DNA of 45,493 bases from Collimonas sp. OK242 (GCF_900107095.1 NZ_FNOR01000024.1:1-45493); one strand, 5' to 3'. Positions 8,552 to 17,536 are shown, numbered from the stretch's first letter. The notes: generated from the letters alone by a model not told the origin. Made by a program: numbers and translations.

Positions 8552-9681
8552 AATCAACTCCCGGTCTCCATACTGTCGTCCAGCTTTGCGCTATCGCACT
8601 GGCGATCTCGGCAAGTCCCAACCTGCTGGCGCAGCAAAGCAACTCCGGCAAGACAGCTTCGACAAGGGTCCAGGCACAGATACGTAAGGTCAGCAGCAAT
8701 GCCGACGATGGAGAATTCGCCAATTTCGCCGACTGGAAAGAAGTCTCGGCTTTCATCGACCAGATGGTCGAAAAGAACGGCTTCGACCGAGCCGAGCTGG
8801 TCACCATGTTTAACAAGGTGCGCTATATCGACAGCGCCATCCAGTTGATGAAACCCGCGCCGGCGAGCAAGCCTAAGAACTGGGCAGCCTACCGCGCCCG
8901 TTTTGTCGAACCGGTGCGTATCCAGGCCGGCGTCGATTTCTGGAATAGCTATGCCGATGCCTTGAGCCGCGCAGAATCGCAATATGGCGTACCGGCGGAA
9001 ATCATCGTCGGCATCATCGGCGTCGAAACCGTCTACGGCCGCAATGTCGGGAGTTTCAGGGTCATGGATGCCATCACCACGCTGGCATTCGACTATCCGA
9101 ATACGCCTACGCGCGAGGCACGGATGCAGTTTTTCCGCAGCGAGCTGGAAAATACCCTGCTGTACGCCAGGGAATCGGGCATCGATCCATTTACCTTGTT
9201 GGGCTCATACGCCGGCGCCATCGGCTGGCCGCAGTTCATGCCGAGCAGCATACGTCAGTACGGCGTGGATTTTGACGGCAAGGGGAAAATCGATTTACGC
9301 AATTCGCCAATCGATGCGATTGGCAGCGTCGCCCACTACCTGGCAGAGCACGGCTGGAAAACCGGCATGCCCATCGTCTTCCCGGCAACGCTTTCGACCG
9401 ACACCAGTACCGAAAACCGCTGGCAGGCATTTATCGGCCAGGGCCTGGAAGCCAAATATTCGCTGGATGACCTGACTGCGGCAGGCGTGGTGCCCGGCGT
9501 AGTGCTGCCGAATGACATGCGATTCGGCCTGGTCGACTTGCAAAACGGCCAGGGACCGGCCGAGTATTGGCTGGGCACCGATAATTTCTTCTCCATCACG
9601 CAATACAACCGCAGTTTCTTTTATGCGATGTCGGTGGTGGATCTGGGGCGTGCGGTGCGGGTGGCTCGTGACCAAAATTAA
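8542..9681 (+). CDS. mltB: membrane-bound lytic murein transglycosylase B
   Basis: A 379-residue GH103/SLT_2-type lytic transglycosylase with an N-terminal signal peptide (hydrophobic to about residue 29, likely cleavage LLA-QQ). The catalytic glutamate is E162 in IVGIIGVETVYGRNVG. Further family motifs are YAGAIGWPQFMPSS and DLRNSPIDAIGSVAHYL. No lipobox cysteine is evident, so it may be soluble periplasmic. It cleaves glycan strands of peptidoglycan to 1,6-anhydro products. An ATG at 8548 forms an ATGA overlap with the tgpA stop and is an equally plausible start. Tight coupling to tgpA suggests a joint role in cell-wall remodelling. Confidence 0.92.
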   Translation: MSMKSTPGLHTVVQLCAIALAISASPNLLAQQSNSGKTASTRVQAQIRKVSSNADDGEFANFADWKEVSAFIDQMVEKNGFDRAELVTMFNKVRYIDSAIQLMKPAPASKPKNWAAYRARFVEPVRIQAGVDFWNSYADALSRAESQYGVPAEIIVGIIGVETVYGRNVGSFRVMDAITTLAFDYPNTPTREARMQFFRSELENTLLYARESGIDPFTLLGSYAGAIGWPQFMPSSIRQYGVDFDGKGKIDLRNSPIDAIGSVAHYLAEHGWKTGMPIVFPATLSTDTSTENRWQAFIGQGLEAKYSLDDLTAAGVVPGVVLPNDMRFGLVDLQNGQGPAEYWLGTDNFFSITQYNRSFFYAMSVVDLGRAVRVARDQN

Positions 9682-9683
9682 AA

Positions 9684-10220
9684 TCAGGGATTGCTGACGC
9701 TAAGTTCGACTTCCACGGTCTGGTCGCCGGCGGTCAGCCAGATCTGCGCATCCTGGATCGTGCATTGCAGCTGCATGTTGCGCTGGGCGAAGCAGGTCAA
9801 GGCCTCGCTGCTGGCCGCGGCAATATTGATGACGGTCAGGTTGCGGGCGCGCGCCACTTTGCTGCTGATCTGATTCCACCAGATGTGGCTGGTGCTGCTG
9901 TAGCTGTATACCACCACCTGCGCCGCCCGTCCGCAAGCCTTGAGAATGCGCTTTTCATCGGGTTGACCAACCTCAATCCAGAGATCAATCGCACCGGTCA
10001 GATCCTTGGCCCACAAATCGGGCTCATCGGCATCCGACAGGCCTTTGCCGAATGCCAAAGCGGCCGATGCGTGACGGGCGAAAGCCAGCAGGCGCACCAT
10101 CATACGTTCATCGGTTTCCGACGGATGACGCGCCAGCGTCAGGGCGTGCTCCTGATAATAATGACGATCCATATCGGCAATTTGCAGATCGGCTTTGAAA
10201 ATAGTTGCTTTAAGGGCCAT
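9684..10220 (-). CDS. yaeQ: YaeQ family protein
   Basis: A 178-residue protein beginning MALKATIFKADLQIADMDRHYY, with HPSETDERMMVRLLAFA and PDLWAKDLTGAIDLWIEVGQP, all typical of the YaeQ family. This has a restriction-endonuclease-like (PD-(D/E)XK) fold but no proven function; the E. coli protein was once linked to suppression of RfaH loss. It is convergent with mltB, with 2 bp between the stop codons, and divergent from the DUF1415 gene. Confidence 0.92.
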   Translation of the reverse strand: MALKATIFKADLQIADMDRHYYQEHALTLARHPSETDERMMVRLLAFARHASAALAFGKGLSDADEPDLWAKDLTGAIDLWIEVGQPDEKRILKACGRAAQVVVYSYSSTSHIWWNQISSKVARARNLTVINIAAASSEALTCFAQRNMQLQCTIQDAQIWLTAGDQTVEVELSVSNP

Positions 10221-10406
10221 AACGCCTATTGTTATATATAAGTTGAATCAAACCCGGCCTGTCGCAATCACGGGATCGGAAGAATAACCCGATTTCTGCC
10301 CGATGGAGCACGAATGGCGTAGATATATGCGCGCCGGCAAGGCTTGAAGCCGTCAGGTTCACCCTTACCTTTGTCTTAACACCTTGCAAATATTGATACT
10401 TACCCC

Positions 10407-10979
10407 ATGACAACTTCTGCATCAGCAACATTATCGCCATTCTCCAGCGAAGTAATCGCTCACACAAAATTGTGGCTGGAGCGCGCTGTGATCGGACTCA
10501 ATCTCTGTCCTTTCGCCAAGGCGGTGTTTATAAAGGATCAGATCCGCTACGTCGTCAGCACAGCGCAGACGCCGGAAGAGCTGTTGGCGGACCTGGCGAA
10601 AGAGCTGGAATTTCTGCACCAGACAGATCCGGAGGCAGTCGACACCACTTTGCTGATACATCCCGATGCATTACGCGATTTTTTGGACTACAACGATTTT
10701 CTTGATGTCGCCGATGCAGCTGTCGATGAACTCGAGCTGGATGGAGAAATCCAGGTTGCCAGCTTTCATCCTGACTATCAGTTCGCCGACACCGAGGCGG
10801 ACGACATCAGCAACTATACCAATCGTGCGCCCTACCCGACCTTGCATCTGTTACGCGAAATTAGCGTCGAACGCGCAGTCGATGCATTCCCGGATGCATC
10901 CGAGATATTCAACAAGAATATGCAAACCTTGCATCAATTGGGTTTAGCTGGCTGGCAGAAAATATTGAGGGAGGGATAG
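10407..10979 (+). CDS. DUF1415 family protein
   Basis: A 190-residue protein with the DUF1415 signature: WLERAVIGLNLCPFAKAV near residues 23-40, a middle TTLLIHPDALRDFLDYNDFL, and FHPDYQFADTEADDISNYTN. The conserved Cys in NLCPFA and the His/Asp/Glu residues suggest an enzyme or metal-binding protein, but the function is unknown. No clear ribosome binding site lies upstream. A 186-bp divergent spacer separates it from yaeQ. Confidence 0.88.
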   Translation: MTTSASATLSPFSSEVIAHTKLWLERAVIGLNLCPFAKAVFIKDQIRYVVSTAQTPEELLADLAKELEFLHQTDPEAVDTTLLIHPDALRDFLDYNDFLDVADAAVDELELDGEIQVASFHPDYQFADTEADDISNYTNRAPYPTLHLLREISVERAVDAFPDASEIFNKNMQTLHQLGLAGWQKILREG

Positions 10980-11383
10980 ACAAAAACAAATTTTATTGCT
11001 ATTTTATTAATTAAAATATGTTGTAAAAATGGTTTTCCTTGCAATTTTTACGGAAAGTTACTAAATAGTAATAGACATCGTAATAAGAAAATTTTAAATT
11101 GAGCTTGTGCAACTTATTTGTATATTTGGTCACTAAACAAAGGTAGGTTGTTTGTTACCAATGTAATGTACAACATGCTGTGCAATGTACTTAGCGGTAT
11201 CAGCTGTACCATGAAGAAAAAGATAGGGAGTTTCTTTATGACAAATATGTGCTCAAAATCAGTATAAAATACGGCAATCTTATAAGGCTGCCAATAAAAC
11301 TGGGAGGTGCACTTGGTAATAGTTCGGTATAAATTGCACAAACACTTCCCATATATCAACTAGGATAACGGAATCAATTGATT
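10980..11383. promoter_or_regulatory. AT-rich leader upstream of the small HTH gene
   Basis: A 404-bp gene-free, AT-rich stretch. A possible sigma70 promoter for the downstream gene is ATGACA (11238-11243) and TATAAA (11263-11268), with a longer than ideal 19-bp spacer. It would leave a leader of over 100 nt. The heptamer AATGTAC occurs twice (11165-11171 and 11184-11190), 19 bp apart, near two helical turns. No obvious terminator for the DUF1415 gene was seen. The promoter call is tentative. Confidence 0.4.
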
Positions 11384-11722
11384 ATGACTATGAATACTAC
11401 CCCAGACGCACCAACTAGCAACAAGCTCGATGAGCAGGTGACCTATGACCCAAACCACCTGCTGGATTCATTAATCGACAAGTTGCATTTGAAAAATGAT
11501 GCGGCACTTTCGCGCTCGCTAGAAGTAGCGCCACCGGTCATCAGCAAGATCCGCCATCGCCGCTTGCCGGTTGGCGCATCGCTGCTGATCCGTATGCACG
11601 AAGTCAGCGATCTGACTATTCGTGAGTTGCGTGCGTTGATGGGCGATCGTCGCGAAAAATTCCGTATCAGCGACAAGCAATTCAAGCCAAAGAGCAAGAT
11701 CGAAGCCGAAAAGCTGAAGTAA
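11384..11722 (+). CDS. small helix-turn-helix DNA-binding protein
   Basis: A 112-residue basic protein. The ATG at 11384 follows GGAA by about 10 nt; an ATG at 11390 is also possible. Residues about 30-83 (NDAALSRSLEVAPPVISKIR ... LTIRELRALMG) have the pattern of a lambda-repressor/XRE-type helix-turn-helix: a helix, a turn through VAPPVIS and a recognition helix with KIRHRR. The C-terminus is rich in Lys and Arg and probably flexible. There is no signal peptide or ligand domain. The protein is likely a small transcription regulator or DNA-associated factor; its targets are unknown. It stands alone behind an AT-rich leader and converges on cysM. Confidence 0.7.
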   Translation: MTMNTTPDAPTSNKLDEQVTYDPNHLLDSLIDKLHLKNDAALSRSLEVAPPVISKIRHRRLPVGASLLIRMHEVSDLTIRELRALMGDRREKFRISDKQFKPKSKIEAEKLK

Positions 11723-11748
11723 TCAGCATGTCGGCAAGGTCCGGAGTT

Positions 11749-11777
11749 CCTGCCTGAAGCAGTTTGCTTCAGGCAGG
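11749..11777. terminator. hairpin between convergent HTH gene and cysM
   Basis: A perfect 12-bp inverted repeat, CCTGCCTGAAGC-agttt-GCTTCAGGCAGG, with no T-run on either side. It includes the last bases of cysM and its TGA stop. It may act as a bidirectional RNA 3'-end stabiliser or a weak terminator. Confidence 0.55.
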
Positions 11778-12671
11778 GAAGACACCTGTAGATAAATAAC
11801 GATCGCCGCGATCGCAAACGACGAAAACAATCGTCGCGTTTTCTACCTGCTGTGAAATCCTGATTGCTACTTCGCAGCCCCCCCCTGTAGATATCCCGCA
11901 GAAAATCCCCTCTTCACTTGCCAGTCTGCGCGCCATATGTTCGGACGCGGCCTGACTGACTGACTCAATCTGGTCCACCCTGGAATGCTCGTATATCTTT
12001 GGCAGATAGGCTTCCGGCCACTTTCTGATACCTGGAATTTGCGAACCTTCTTCCGGCTGCGCACCGATTATGCGGATCGCCTGATTCTGTTCCTTCAGGT
12101 AGGTGGAAACTCCCATGATGGTGCCGGTGGTGCCCATCGCGCTCACAAAATGCGTGATGCGCCCTTCGGTGTCGCGCCAGAGCTCGGGACCGGTGGTTTC
12201 ATAATGCGCCAGCGGATTGTCCGGATTGGCAAACTGGTCGAGGATCAGTCCCGCACCGTCTTTTTGCATTTTTTCGGCCAGATCGCGCGCATATTCCATG
12301 CCGCCGGTCTTGGGAGTGAGAATGATCTTGGCGCCGTACGCAGCCATGCTTTGACGCCGTTCCTCGCTCAGGTTTTCCGGCATCAACAACACCATCTTGT
12401 AGCCGCGCATGGCAGCCACCATCGCCAGGGCAATGCCGGTGTTGCCGCTGGTTGCCTCAATCAGGGTATCGCCCGGTTTGATCTGGCCGCGCGCTTCGGC
12501 GTGCTTGATCATCGACAACGCCGGCCGGTCTTTCACCGATCCGGCTGGATTGTTGCCTTCCATCTTGCCCAGGATAACGTTATTTCGTTGCGCGGCGTCG
12601 CTGCCGGGGATGCGTTTGAGTTGTACCAGAGGCGTATTGCCGATTGTGTCTTCGATAGTCAGATAAGGCAT
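11769..12671 (-). CDS. cysM: cysteine synthase B (O-acetylserine sulfhydrylase)
   Basis: A 300-residue PLP enzyme of the cysteine synthase family. The start chosen gives MPYLTIEDTIGNTPLVQL, the normal CysM N-terminus; the frame stays open 35 codons further upstream. The PLP lysine is K47 in NNPAGSVKDRP, the substrate loop is TSGNTG, and the phosphate-binding loop is GTTGT. The EEGSQIPGIRKWPEAYLP region is typical of CysM rather than CysK. It makes L-cysteine from O-acetyl-L-serine and sulfide or thiosulfate. It is transcribed alone, convergent with the HTH gene. Confidence 0.93.
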   Translation of the reverse strand: MPYLTIEDTIGNTPLVQLKRIPGSDAAQRNNVILGKMEGNNPAGSVKDRPALSMIKHAEARGQIKPGDTLIEATSGNTGIALAMVAAMRGYKMVLLMPENLSEERRQSMAAYGAKIILTPKTGGMEYARDLAEKMQKDGAGLILDQFANPDNPLAHYETTGPELWRDTEGRITHFVSAMGTTGTIMGVSTYLKEQNQAIRIIGAQPEEGSQIPGIRKWPEAYLPKIYEHSRVDQIESVSQAASEHMARRLASEEGIFCGISTGGGCEVAIRISQQVENATIVFVVCDRGDRYLSTGVFPA

Positions 12672-12790
12672 AGTGTGTGCAGGCGTCTCGTCCAAAAAGC
12701 TCATTTTAATATGAGACTTTGTTAGGCGTATGAAAGCCTGACAAACCGGATCAAATAGTACTTGGCAAGCACACAAGCGGTCTTAAAAAG

Positions 12791-12815
12791 AAAAAACCCC
12801 GAAGTGCGGACGGGG
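12791..12815 (-). terminator. rho-independent terminator of the comEA-like gene
   Basis: On the minus strand CCCCG-tccgcactt-CGGGG is followed by TTTTTTC. It lies 60 bp beyond the stop of the ComEA-like gene. Confidence 0.75.
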
Positions 12816-12874
12816 CGAAGTAGCTGCATCATGTATTGTCTGCCTGGATTGAAACGGGTAGCTGCCGGGACACC

Positions 12875-13216
12875 CTACTTGCCCTTGGCTACCGGCTTGG
12901 CTGCCGGCTTGGCCGCAGCGGTGGCAGGCGCCGTTGCGGCCTCTCCGCCCACCTTCGGCTTACCGTTCACCAGCAAGCCAGCCTGTGACAGCTTGACCGA
13001 TTTTTTGTCGCCAATGCCTGGCACGCGGCTTTGAAAATCGGCCCAGTCTTTGAAGTTACCGCCTCTGCCACGTTCGTCGACAATACGTTTAGCGGTAGCG
13101 GAACCGATGCCCTTGATACCGTTCAGGGCGGACAGATCGCCTTTGTTGACGTCGACCTGAGCGAAACTGGCGGTGGCCATCAACATGCCGGCTATCAGCA
13201 ATAATTTTTTCAGCAT
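12875..13216 (-). CDS. exported ComEA-like helix-hairpin-helix protein
   Basis: A 113-residue protein with a signal peptide (cleavage about ASFA-Q, residue 19/20). A tandem helix-hairpin-helix domain follows: GIKGIGSATA (33-42) and PGIGDKK (66-72). The tail from residue 85 is rich in Ala, Pro and Lys (AAKPAAKPVAKGK). GGGAGAAAG precedes the ATG. ComEA proteins bind double-stranded DNA in the periplasm and help pull it in during natural transformation. Many Burkholderiales carry such small orphan HhH proteins outside competence operons, so a DNA-uptake role is an inference. It has its own terminator. Confidence 0.87.
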   Translation of the reverse strand: MLKKLLLIAGMLMATASFAQVDVNKGDLSALNGIKGIGSATAKRIVDERGRGGNFKDWADFQSRVPGIGDKKSVKLSQAGLLVNGKPKVGGEAATAPATAAAKPAAKPVAKGK

Positions 13217-13378
13217 TTCGTCTTTCTCCCATGAGTGTGTTGGTGAAACAAATGATCAATCAGACGCGAAAACGTCCAATTAATTATAATCACGGGCACA
13301 CGGAAAATTGACGTTTACACCACAAACAAGATTTGACTTAGCCAGGAGCGGCGTTCCGCAAATAGTAAATATGGAAGG

Positions 13379-14320
13379 CTATCCCAGCAATTCTTCGCGG
13401 CTGACGGTTGCCGTACCGAGTTTGCCGACCACGATGCCGCCAGCACGGTTCGCCAGCGCGACGGCGTCGGCAATCGGCAATCCGGCTCCCAGCATCACTG
13501 CCAGCGTGGCAATCACGGTATCGCCGGCGCCGGAGACGTCGTATACCTCACGCGCCATGGCAGGGAAATGGCGGATTTCCTTCTCGGTATATAAACTCAT
13601 TCCTTCTTCCGAGCGCGTCAACAGCAACGCTTCGAGTTGCAGGGAGGTGCGCAGCTTTTGCGCTTTCGCGGTCAGCTCTTCTTCATTCTTCCAGCTGCCG
13701 ACAATATGCTTCATCTCCGATTTATTCGGCGTCAGGACGGTCGCTCCCGCATAACGCGAGAAGTCATCGCCCTTGGGATCGACCAGGATACATTTACCGG
13801 CTTGCCTGGCGGCCGCAATCATGTCCGCCACATTGACCAGGCTGCCTTTGGCGTAATCGGACAAGACGATCACCTGATATTGCGGTAACAGAGTGTTGAA
13901 ACGAGTCAGTTTGTCGCGCAATACGGCATCGGTCGGGGCTTCTTCAAAATCGATGCGCAGCAATTGCTGCTGGCGGCCTATGACGCGCAATTTGATGATG
14001 GTCGAGATGGTCGGATCCCTCGCCAGGAAACTGTCGACCCCCATCTCGCCCAGCATGCTGTCGACGGCGTCGCCAGCCTCGTCCTGGCCCACCACGCCTA
14101 GCAAGCCGGCGGCACCGCCCAAGGTAGCGATATTACGCGCCACGTTGGCGGCGCCGCCCAGACGCTCTTCGCGCTTTTCAACCCGGACCACAGGCACCGG
14201 TGCTTCTGGCGAAATCCGGCTTACGTCACCGAACCAGTAACGGTCCAGCATGACATCGCCGACCACCAGGATCTGTACGTTTTCAAAGGAAGCGGGCAGC
14301 TTGTAGGCAGATGTATTCAT
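13379..14320 (-). CDS. rfaE1: D-beta-D-heptose 7-phosphate kinase
   Basis: A 313-residue PfkB/ribokinase-family kinase corresponding to the N-terminal domain of HldE only; the adenylyltransferase half is absent, so the split RfaE1/HldA arrangement is present. Motifs: VVGDVMLDRYWFGDVSRISP (19-38), GGAANVARN (55-63) and GAGD (264-267, catalytic Asp267). It phosphorylates heptose 7-phosphate at C1 in ADP-heptose synthesis for LPS core. The ATG at 14320 follows GGATAAGA and lies 4 bp after the ugd stop; a GTG at 14332 would overlap ugd. It is co-transcribed with ugd and lapB. Confidence 0.93.
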   Translation of the reverse strand: MNTSAYKLPASFENVQILVVGDVMLDRYWFGDVSRISPEAPVPVVRVEKREERLGGAANVARNIATLGGAAGLLGVVGQDEAGDAVDSMLGEMGVDSFLARDPTISTIIKLRVIGRQQQLLRIDFEEAPTDAVLRDKLTRFNTLLPQYQVIVLSDYAKGSLVNVADMIAAARQAGKCILVDPKGDDFSRYAGATVLTPNKSEMKHIVGSWKNEEELTAKAQKLRTSLQLEALLLTRSEEGMSLYTEKEIRHFPAMAREVYDVSGAGDTVIATLAVMLGAGLPIADAVALANRAGGIVVGKLGTATVSREELLG

Positions 14321-14324
14321 GTTC

Positions 14325-15719
14325 TTATCCACGCGCCAGCACCGAACGGCCGATACCGTAATACTCGAAACCCAGCTCGCCCATCACCTCGGGCTCGTAC
14401 AAATTACGGCCATCGAAGACGAGCGGCGTCTTGAGCAGCGTTTTTACCTGCTCGAAGTCGGGGCTGCGGAAGGTCTTCCACTCGGTCACGATGACCAAGG
14501 CGTCGGCATTTTGCAAAGCATCGGTCTGGTTGTCGCAAAAGCGGATGCGCTCAAAGGCGCCAGGCGTAGCGGCAAGATCCAGCGCCAATACCCGCTTGGC
14601 CTCGGTCATCGCTACCGGATCATGCACCGCCACGCTAGCGCCGCGCGCAATCAGTTCGCCCAGCAGCACGCGCGATGAAGCTTCGCGCATGTCATCGGTA
14701 TTCGGCTTGAACGCCAGGCCCCACAATGCAAAATGCTTGCCGCTCAGGTCCGCGCCGAAACGCTCGCAGATCTTTTGTCCCAGCACGTGTTTCTGGTTGT
14801 TATTGACTCGTTCAACCGCGCGCAGGATATGCAATTCCTGGCCATATGCGCGTGCGGTGCGTTCCAGCGCCTGCACGTCCTTGGGGAAACAGGAACCGCC
14901 GTAGCCGCAGCCGGCGTACAGGAAACTATAGCCGATGCGCGGGTCGGAACCGATGCCATGGCGCACGGCTTCGATGTCGGCGCCGACCTTGTCGGCCAGG
15001 TTGGCCAGTTCATTCATGAATGAGATGCGGGTCGCCAGCATCGCATTCGCTGCGTATTTGGTGAATTCGGCGGAACGTACATCCATCCAGAATGTGCGTT
15101 CGTGGTTACGATTGAACGGCAGGTACAGCTGCTTCATCAGCGCTTGCGCCTGCTGGCCTGAGGCGCTTTCGTCGCAGCCGATGACGATGCGGTCAGGCCG
15201 CATGAAATCTTCGACGGCAGCGCCTTCTTTCAGGAATTCCGGATTGGAGACGACCGAGAATTGCGGCGCCTCGCCGCTCAGCTTACGTGCGTCCAAACGT
15301 GCATCCAACTCGGCCTGGATCGCTGCGCTCACCTTGTCTGCGGTACCTACCGGCACCGTCGACTTGTCGACGACGACCTTGAAGCCGGTCATATATTTGC
15401 CGATGTTGCGGGCCGCGGCCACCACGTATTGCAGGTCGGCGGAACCGTCTTCATCGGGCGGCGTGCCGACAGCGATAAACTGCACCTGGCCATGCGCTAC
15501 GCTGGCGGCAATATCGGTGGAAAAATGCAGGCGTCCGGCAGCGCGATTACGGCTGACGATTTCAGACAGGCCCGGTTCATGGATAGGAATGCCGCCGCTA
15601 TTGAGCAAGTCGATCTTGCGTTGATCCAGATCCAGGCAAAATACATCGTTGCCCAATTCGGCCAGGCAAGCACCTGTGACCAAACCGACATAACCGGTAC
15701 CGATAATAGTAATTTTCAT
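14325..15719 (-). CDS. ugd: UDP-glucose 6-dehydrogenase
   Basis: A 464-residue UDP-glucose/GDP-mannose dehydrogenase. The Rossmann motif [10 protein letters not shown] is at residues 7-16. The catalytic Cys277 lies in [16 protein letters not shown]. The C-terminal UDP-binding domain contains [20 protein letters not shown]. It oxidises UDP-glucose to UDP-glucuronate with two NAD+, supplying polysaccharide and LPS modification. It sits between lapB (54 bp upstream) and the heptose kinase (4 bp downstream), forming an envelope-polysaccharide gene set. Confidence 0.95.
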   Translation of the reverse strand: MKITIIGTGYVGLVTGACLAELGNDVFCLDLDQRKIDLLNSGGIPIHEPGLSEIVSRNRAAGRLHFSTDIAASVAHGQVQFIAVGTPPDEDGSADLQYVVAAARNIGKYMTGFKVVVDKSTVPVGTADKVSAAIQAELDARLDARKLSGEAPQFSVVSNPEFLKEGAAVEDFMRPDRIVIGCDESASGQQAQALMKQLYLPFNRNHERTFWMDVRSAEFTKYAANAMLATRISFMNELANLADKVGADIEAVRHGIGSDPRIGYSFLYAGCGYGGSCFPKDVQALERTARAYGQELHILRAVERVNNNQKHVLGQKICERFGADLSGKHFALWGLAFKPNTDDMREASSRVLLGELIARGASVAVHDPVAMTEAKRVLALDLAATPGAFERIRFCDNQTDALQNADALVIVTEWKTFRSPDFEQVKTLLKTPLVFDGRNLYEPEVMGELGFEYYGIGRSVLARG

Positions 15720-15773
15720 GTTATTCCGTGAATGCGCTGCGCTGCCCGCTATAGATATGTCGGGCCAGCAGGA

Positions 15774-16949
15774 TTAATTCATTACGTTCAATTCTTCAGT
15801 ACGGCGCGGCGGGTAGGTTTCCCATCGGCTGCACCCCGGGCATTGCCAGTAGAACTGACGTGCCTTGAAACCGCAGTGACTGCATTGGTAACGCGCCAGC
15901 TTCTGCGTATAACCATGCACCAGATTCTTGACTACCGACAGCTCGCTATGCATTTCCGGCGCGATTTTCATCAAGCGTGCTTCCAGCAGCTTATCCAGGC
16001 CGAGCAAGGTCGGCGTACGCCGCAGTTCATCGCTCACCAGCTGATTGGTGGCTTCCACGCCATCCAGCTCCAGCACGGCCTTGAACACCACTTCCAGCAG
16101 ATCGATGGAAGATGCTTCGGCCAGATAGGAGCGCAGCAAGCTGACGCCCTCATGTGGCCGTCCAACGGCACGGTAGCCATCCATCAAACGCTGGGCCACC
16201 AGCGCCACATGCGGCACGCTTTGCTGCTCGACCCGGCGCCAGGCATGCAATGCCGCCTCGACGTCGCCCTGAGCCAGATGCACGTCGCCCAGCAACATGG
16301 TGGCGCGCACGCTGTTGCGGTCGTTTTTCAGCGCCTTTTCCAGCAGAGACATGGCGGCCTCGGGATGACCGTCCACCAATTCATCCTGCGCCAGTTCACA
16401 ATAAAACTGCGCAATTTCCTTTTGCCGTCCGCCGGCGCCGGATTGCTGCAGAGTCTGGGCCGCCTCAATCGCGCGTAGCCATTCTTTTTCGCGCTGATAG
16501 ATTTCGAGCAGAGCACGCCCTGCTTGCGCCCCGTATTGGCTGCCGGCGAGCAAATTGAAGCTCTCTTCGGCGCGATCCAGCAAACCGGCTTTCAGGTAAT
16601 CCTGTCCCAGCTCATATTGCGCGTGCAGGCGATGCTCTTGCGCCAGATCGGGGCGCGCCAGCAAATTCTGGTGCACCCGGATCGCGCGCTCGGTCTCGCC
16701 GCGGCGGCGGAACAGATTGCCTAGTGCGAAATGCAGCTCCGCGGTTTCCGGATCGAGCTTGACGATTTCGATGAACGCATCGATAGCCTTGTCAGGCTGT
16801 TCGTTAAGCAGAAAATTCAAACCCTTGAAATACCCACGGGGCAAACTGCGCGACTCGGATATCAGTTGATTGATATCGACCCGTGCGGCGATCCAGCCTA
16901 ATCCAAAAAAGACCGGGATACCGAGTAACCACCAAATTTCAAATTCCAT
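15774..16949 (-). CDS. lapB: LPS assembly protein LapB (YciM)
   Basis: A 391-residue protein with an N-terminal membrane helix (residues about 4-20), a conserved SLPRGYFKGLNFLLNEQPDK segment, a series of TPR repeats (about 45-340) and a C-terminal rubredoxin-like zinc or iron site with Cys356, Cys359, Cys370 and Cys373 (CSHC...CPGC). LapB is an inner-membrane protein facing the cytoplasm. In E. coli it controls LPS synthesis by directing FtsH-mediated LpxC turnover. The lapA-lapB order is conserved here, with a 100-bp gap. No strong ribosome binding site is seen. Confidence 0.95.
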   Translation of the reverse strand: MEFEIWWLLGIPVFFGLGWIAARVDINQLISESRSLPRGYFKGLNFLLNEQPDKAIDAFIEIVKLDPETAELHFALGNLFRRRGETERAIRVHQNLLARPDLAQEHRLHAQYELGQDYLKAGLLDRAEESFNLLAGSQYGAQAGRALLEIYQREKEWLRAIEAAQTLQQSGAGGRQKEIAQFYCELAQDELVDGHPEAAMSLLEKALKNDRNSVRATMLLGDVHLAQGDVEAALHAWRRVEQQSVPHVALVAQRLMDGYRAVGRPHEGVSLLRSYLAEASSIDLLEVVFKAVLELDGVEATNQLVSDELRRTPTLLGLDKLLEARLMKIAPEMHSELSVVKNLVHGYTQKLARYQCSHCGFKARQFYWQCPGCSRWETYPPRRTEELNVMN

Positions 16950-17049
16950 ACGGACTGTGCTTTATGCGTGACCTGAATCTCAGGTGTGAATTGCCGGCAA
17001 GCTGCCGCTGCAAAGTACAGCGATGCAGCAAATTAAATACTTGGCGGCA

Positions 17050-17364
17050 TTATATATTCTTGATGCTGTCCGGTTGCGGTGCTTGCGATTCTGCCAGCCG
17101 TTGTGCTTCTTGTTCTTTTTGCAGGGAAGTCAGTGCTTTTTTTGTTTTTGAGGCATTGCGGCGGTGACGGAATACGGATGGCGCCATCGCCAGGACGCCA
17201 AGGATCGCGCCAAAGACAAAGAAGCCCAGCAGGAACAGCACCAGCGGTCCTTGCATCGTCGTGCCAGGGAAGAACTGGAGATCGACGTTGCCTTTGTTCT
17301 GCAAGGCGAATCCAAAAAATACAACGAAGAGCAAGATCGAAAGAATTCGGGAAATGATTTTCAT
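17050..17364 (-). CDS. lapA: LapA family (DUF1049) inner-membrane protein
   Basis: A 104-residue protein with two membrane helices (about 6-24 and 42-65) separated by the family motif NKGNVDLQFFPG. A basic, coiled-coil-prone cytoplasmic tail follows (RHRRNASKTKKALTSLQKEQ). GGAAAGG precedes the ATG. LapA is co-encoded with LapB and thought to act with it in LPS homeostasis. The terminator at 17509-17536 separates it from ihfB, so lapA probably begins a transcript of its own. Confidence 0.92.
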   Translation of the reverse strand: MKIISRILSILLFVVFFGFALQNKGNVDLQFFPGTTMQGPLVLFLLGFFVFGAILGVLAMAPSVFRHRRNASKTKKALTSLQKEQEAQRLAESQAPQPDSIKNI

Positions 17365-17508
17365 GATGCCTTTCCGTTTGATTGGGTAATAGCGGGTAGC
17401 AAACGCGCTACTCGAATGTGCAATTGGCCGGCTTGAATCTTGCCATATTTACAAATCCAAGGCTAATACGCAAACAATATAACTTTAAATGATGCGAAAT
17501 TGTACGTG

Positions 17509-17536
17509 AAAAAAAACGGCATCCGAAGATGCCGTT
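17509..17536 (-). terminator. rho-independent terminator of rpsA-ihfB
   Basis: On the minus strand AACGGCATC-TTCG-GATGCCGTT (9-bp stem with a stable TTCG tetraloop) is followed by TTTTTT. It lies about 40 bp past the ihfB stop. Confidence 0.92.

Noticed and set aside
12672-12776. 35-residue N-terminal extension of cysM
   Set aside because: The enzyme family starts at MPYLTIEDTIGNTP; the extension has no targeting signal and no ribosome binding site.
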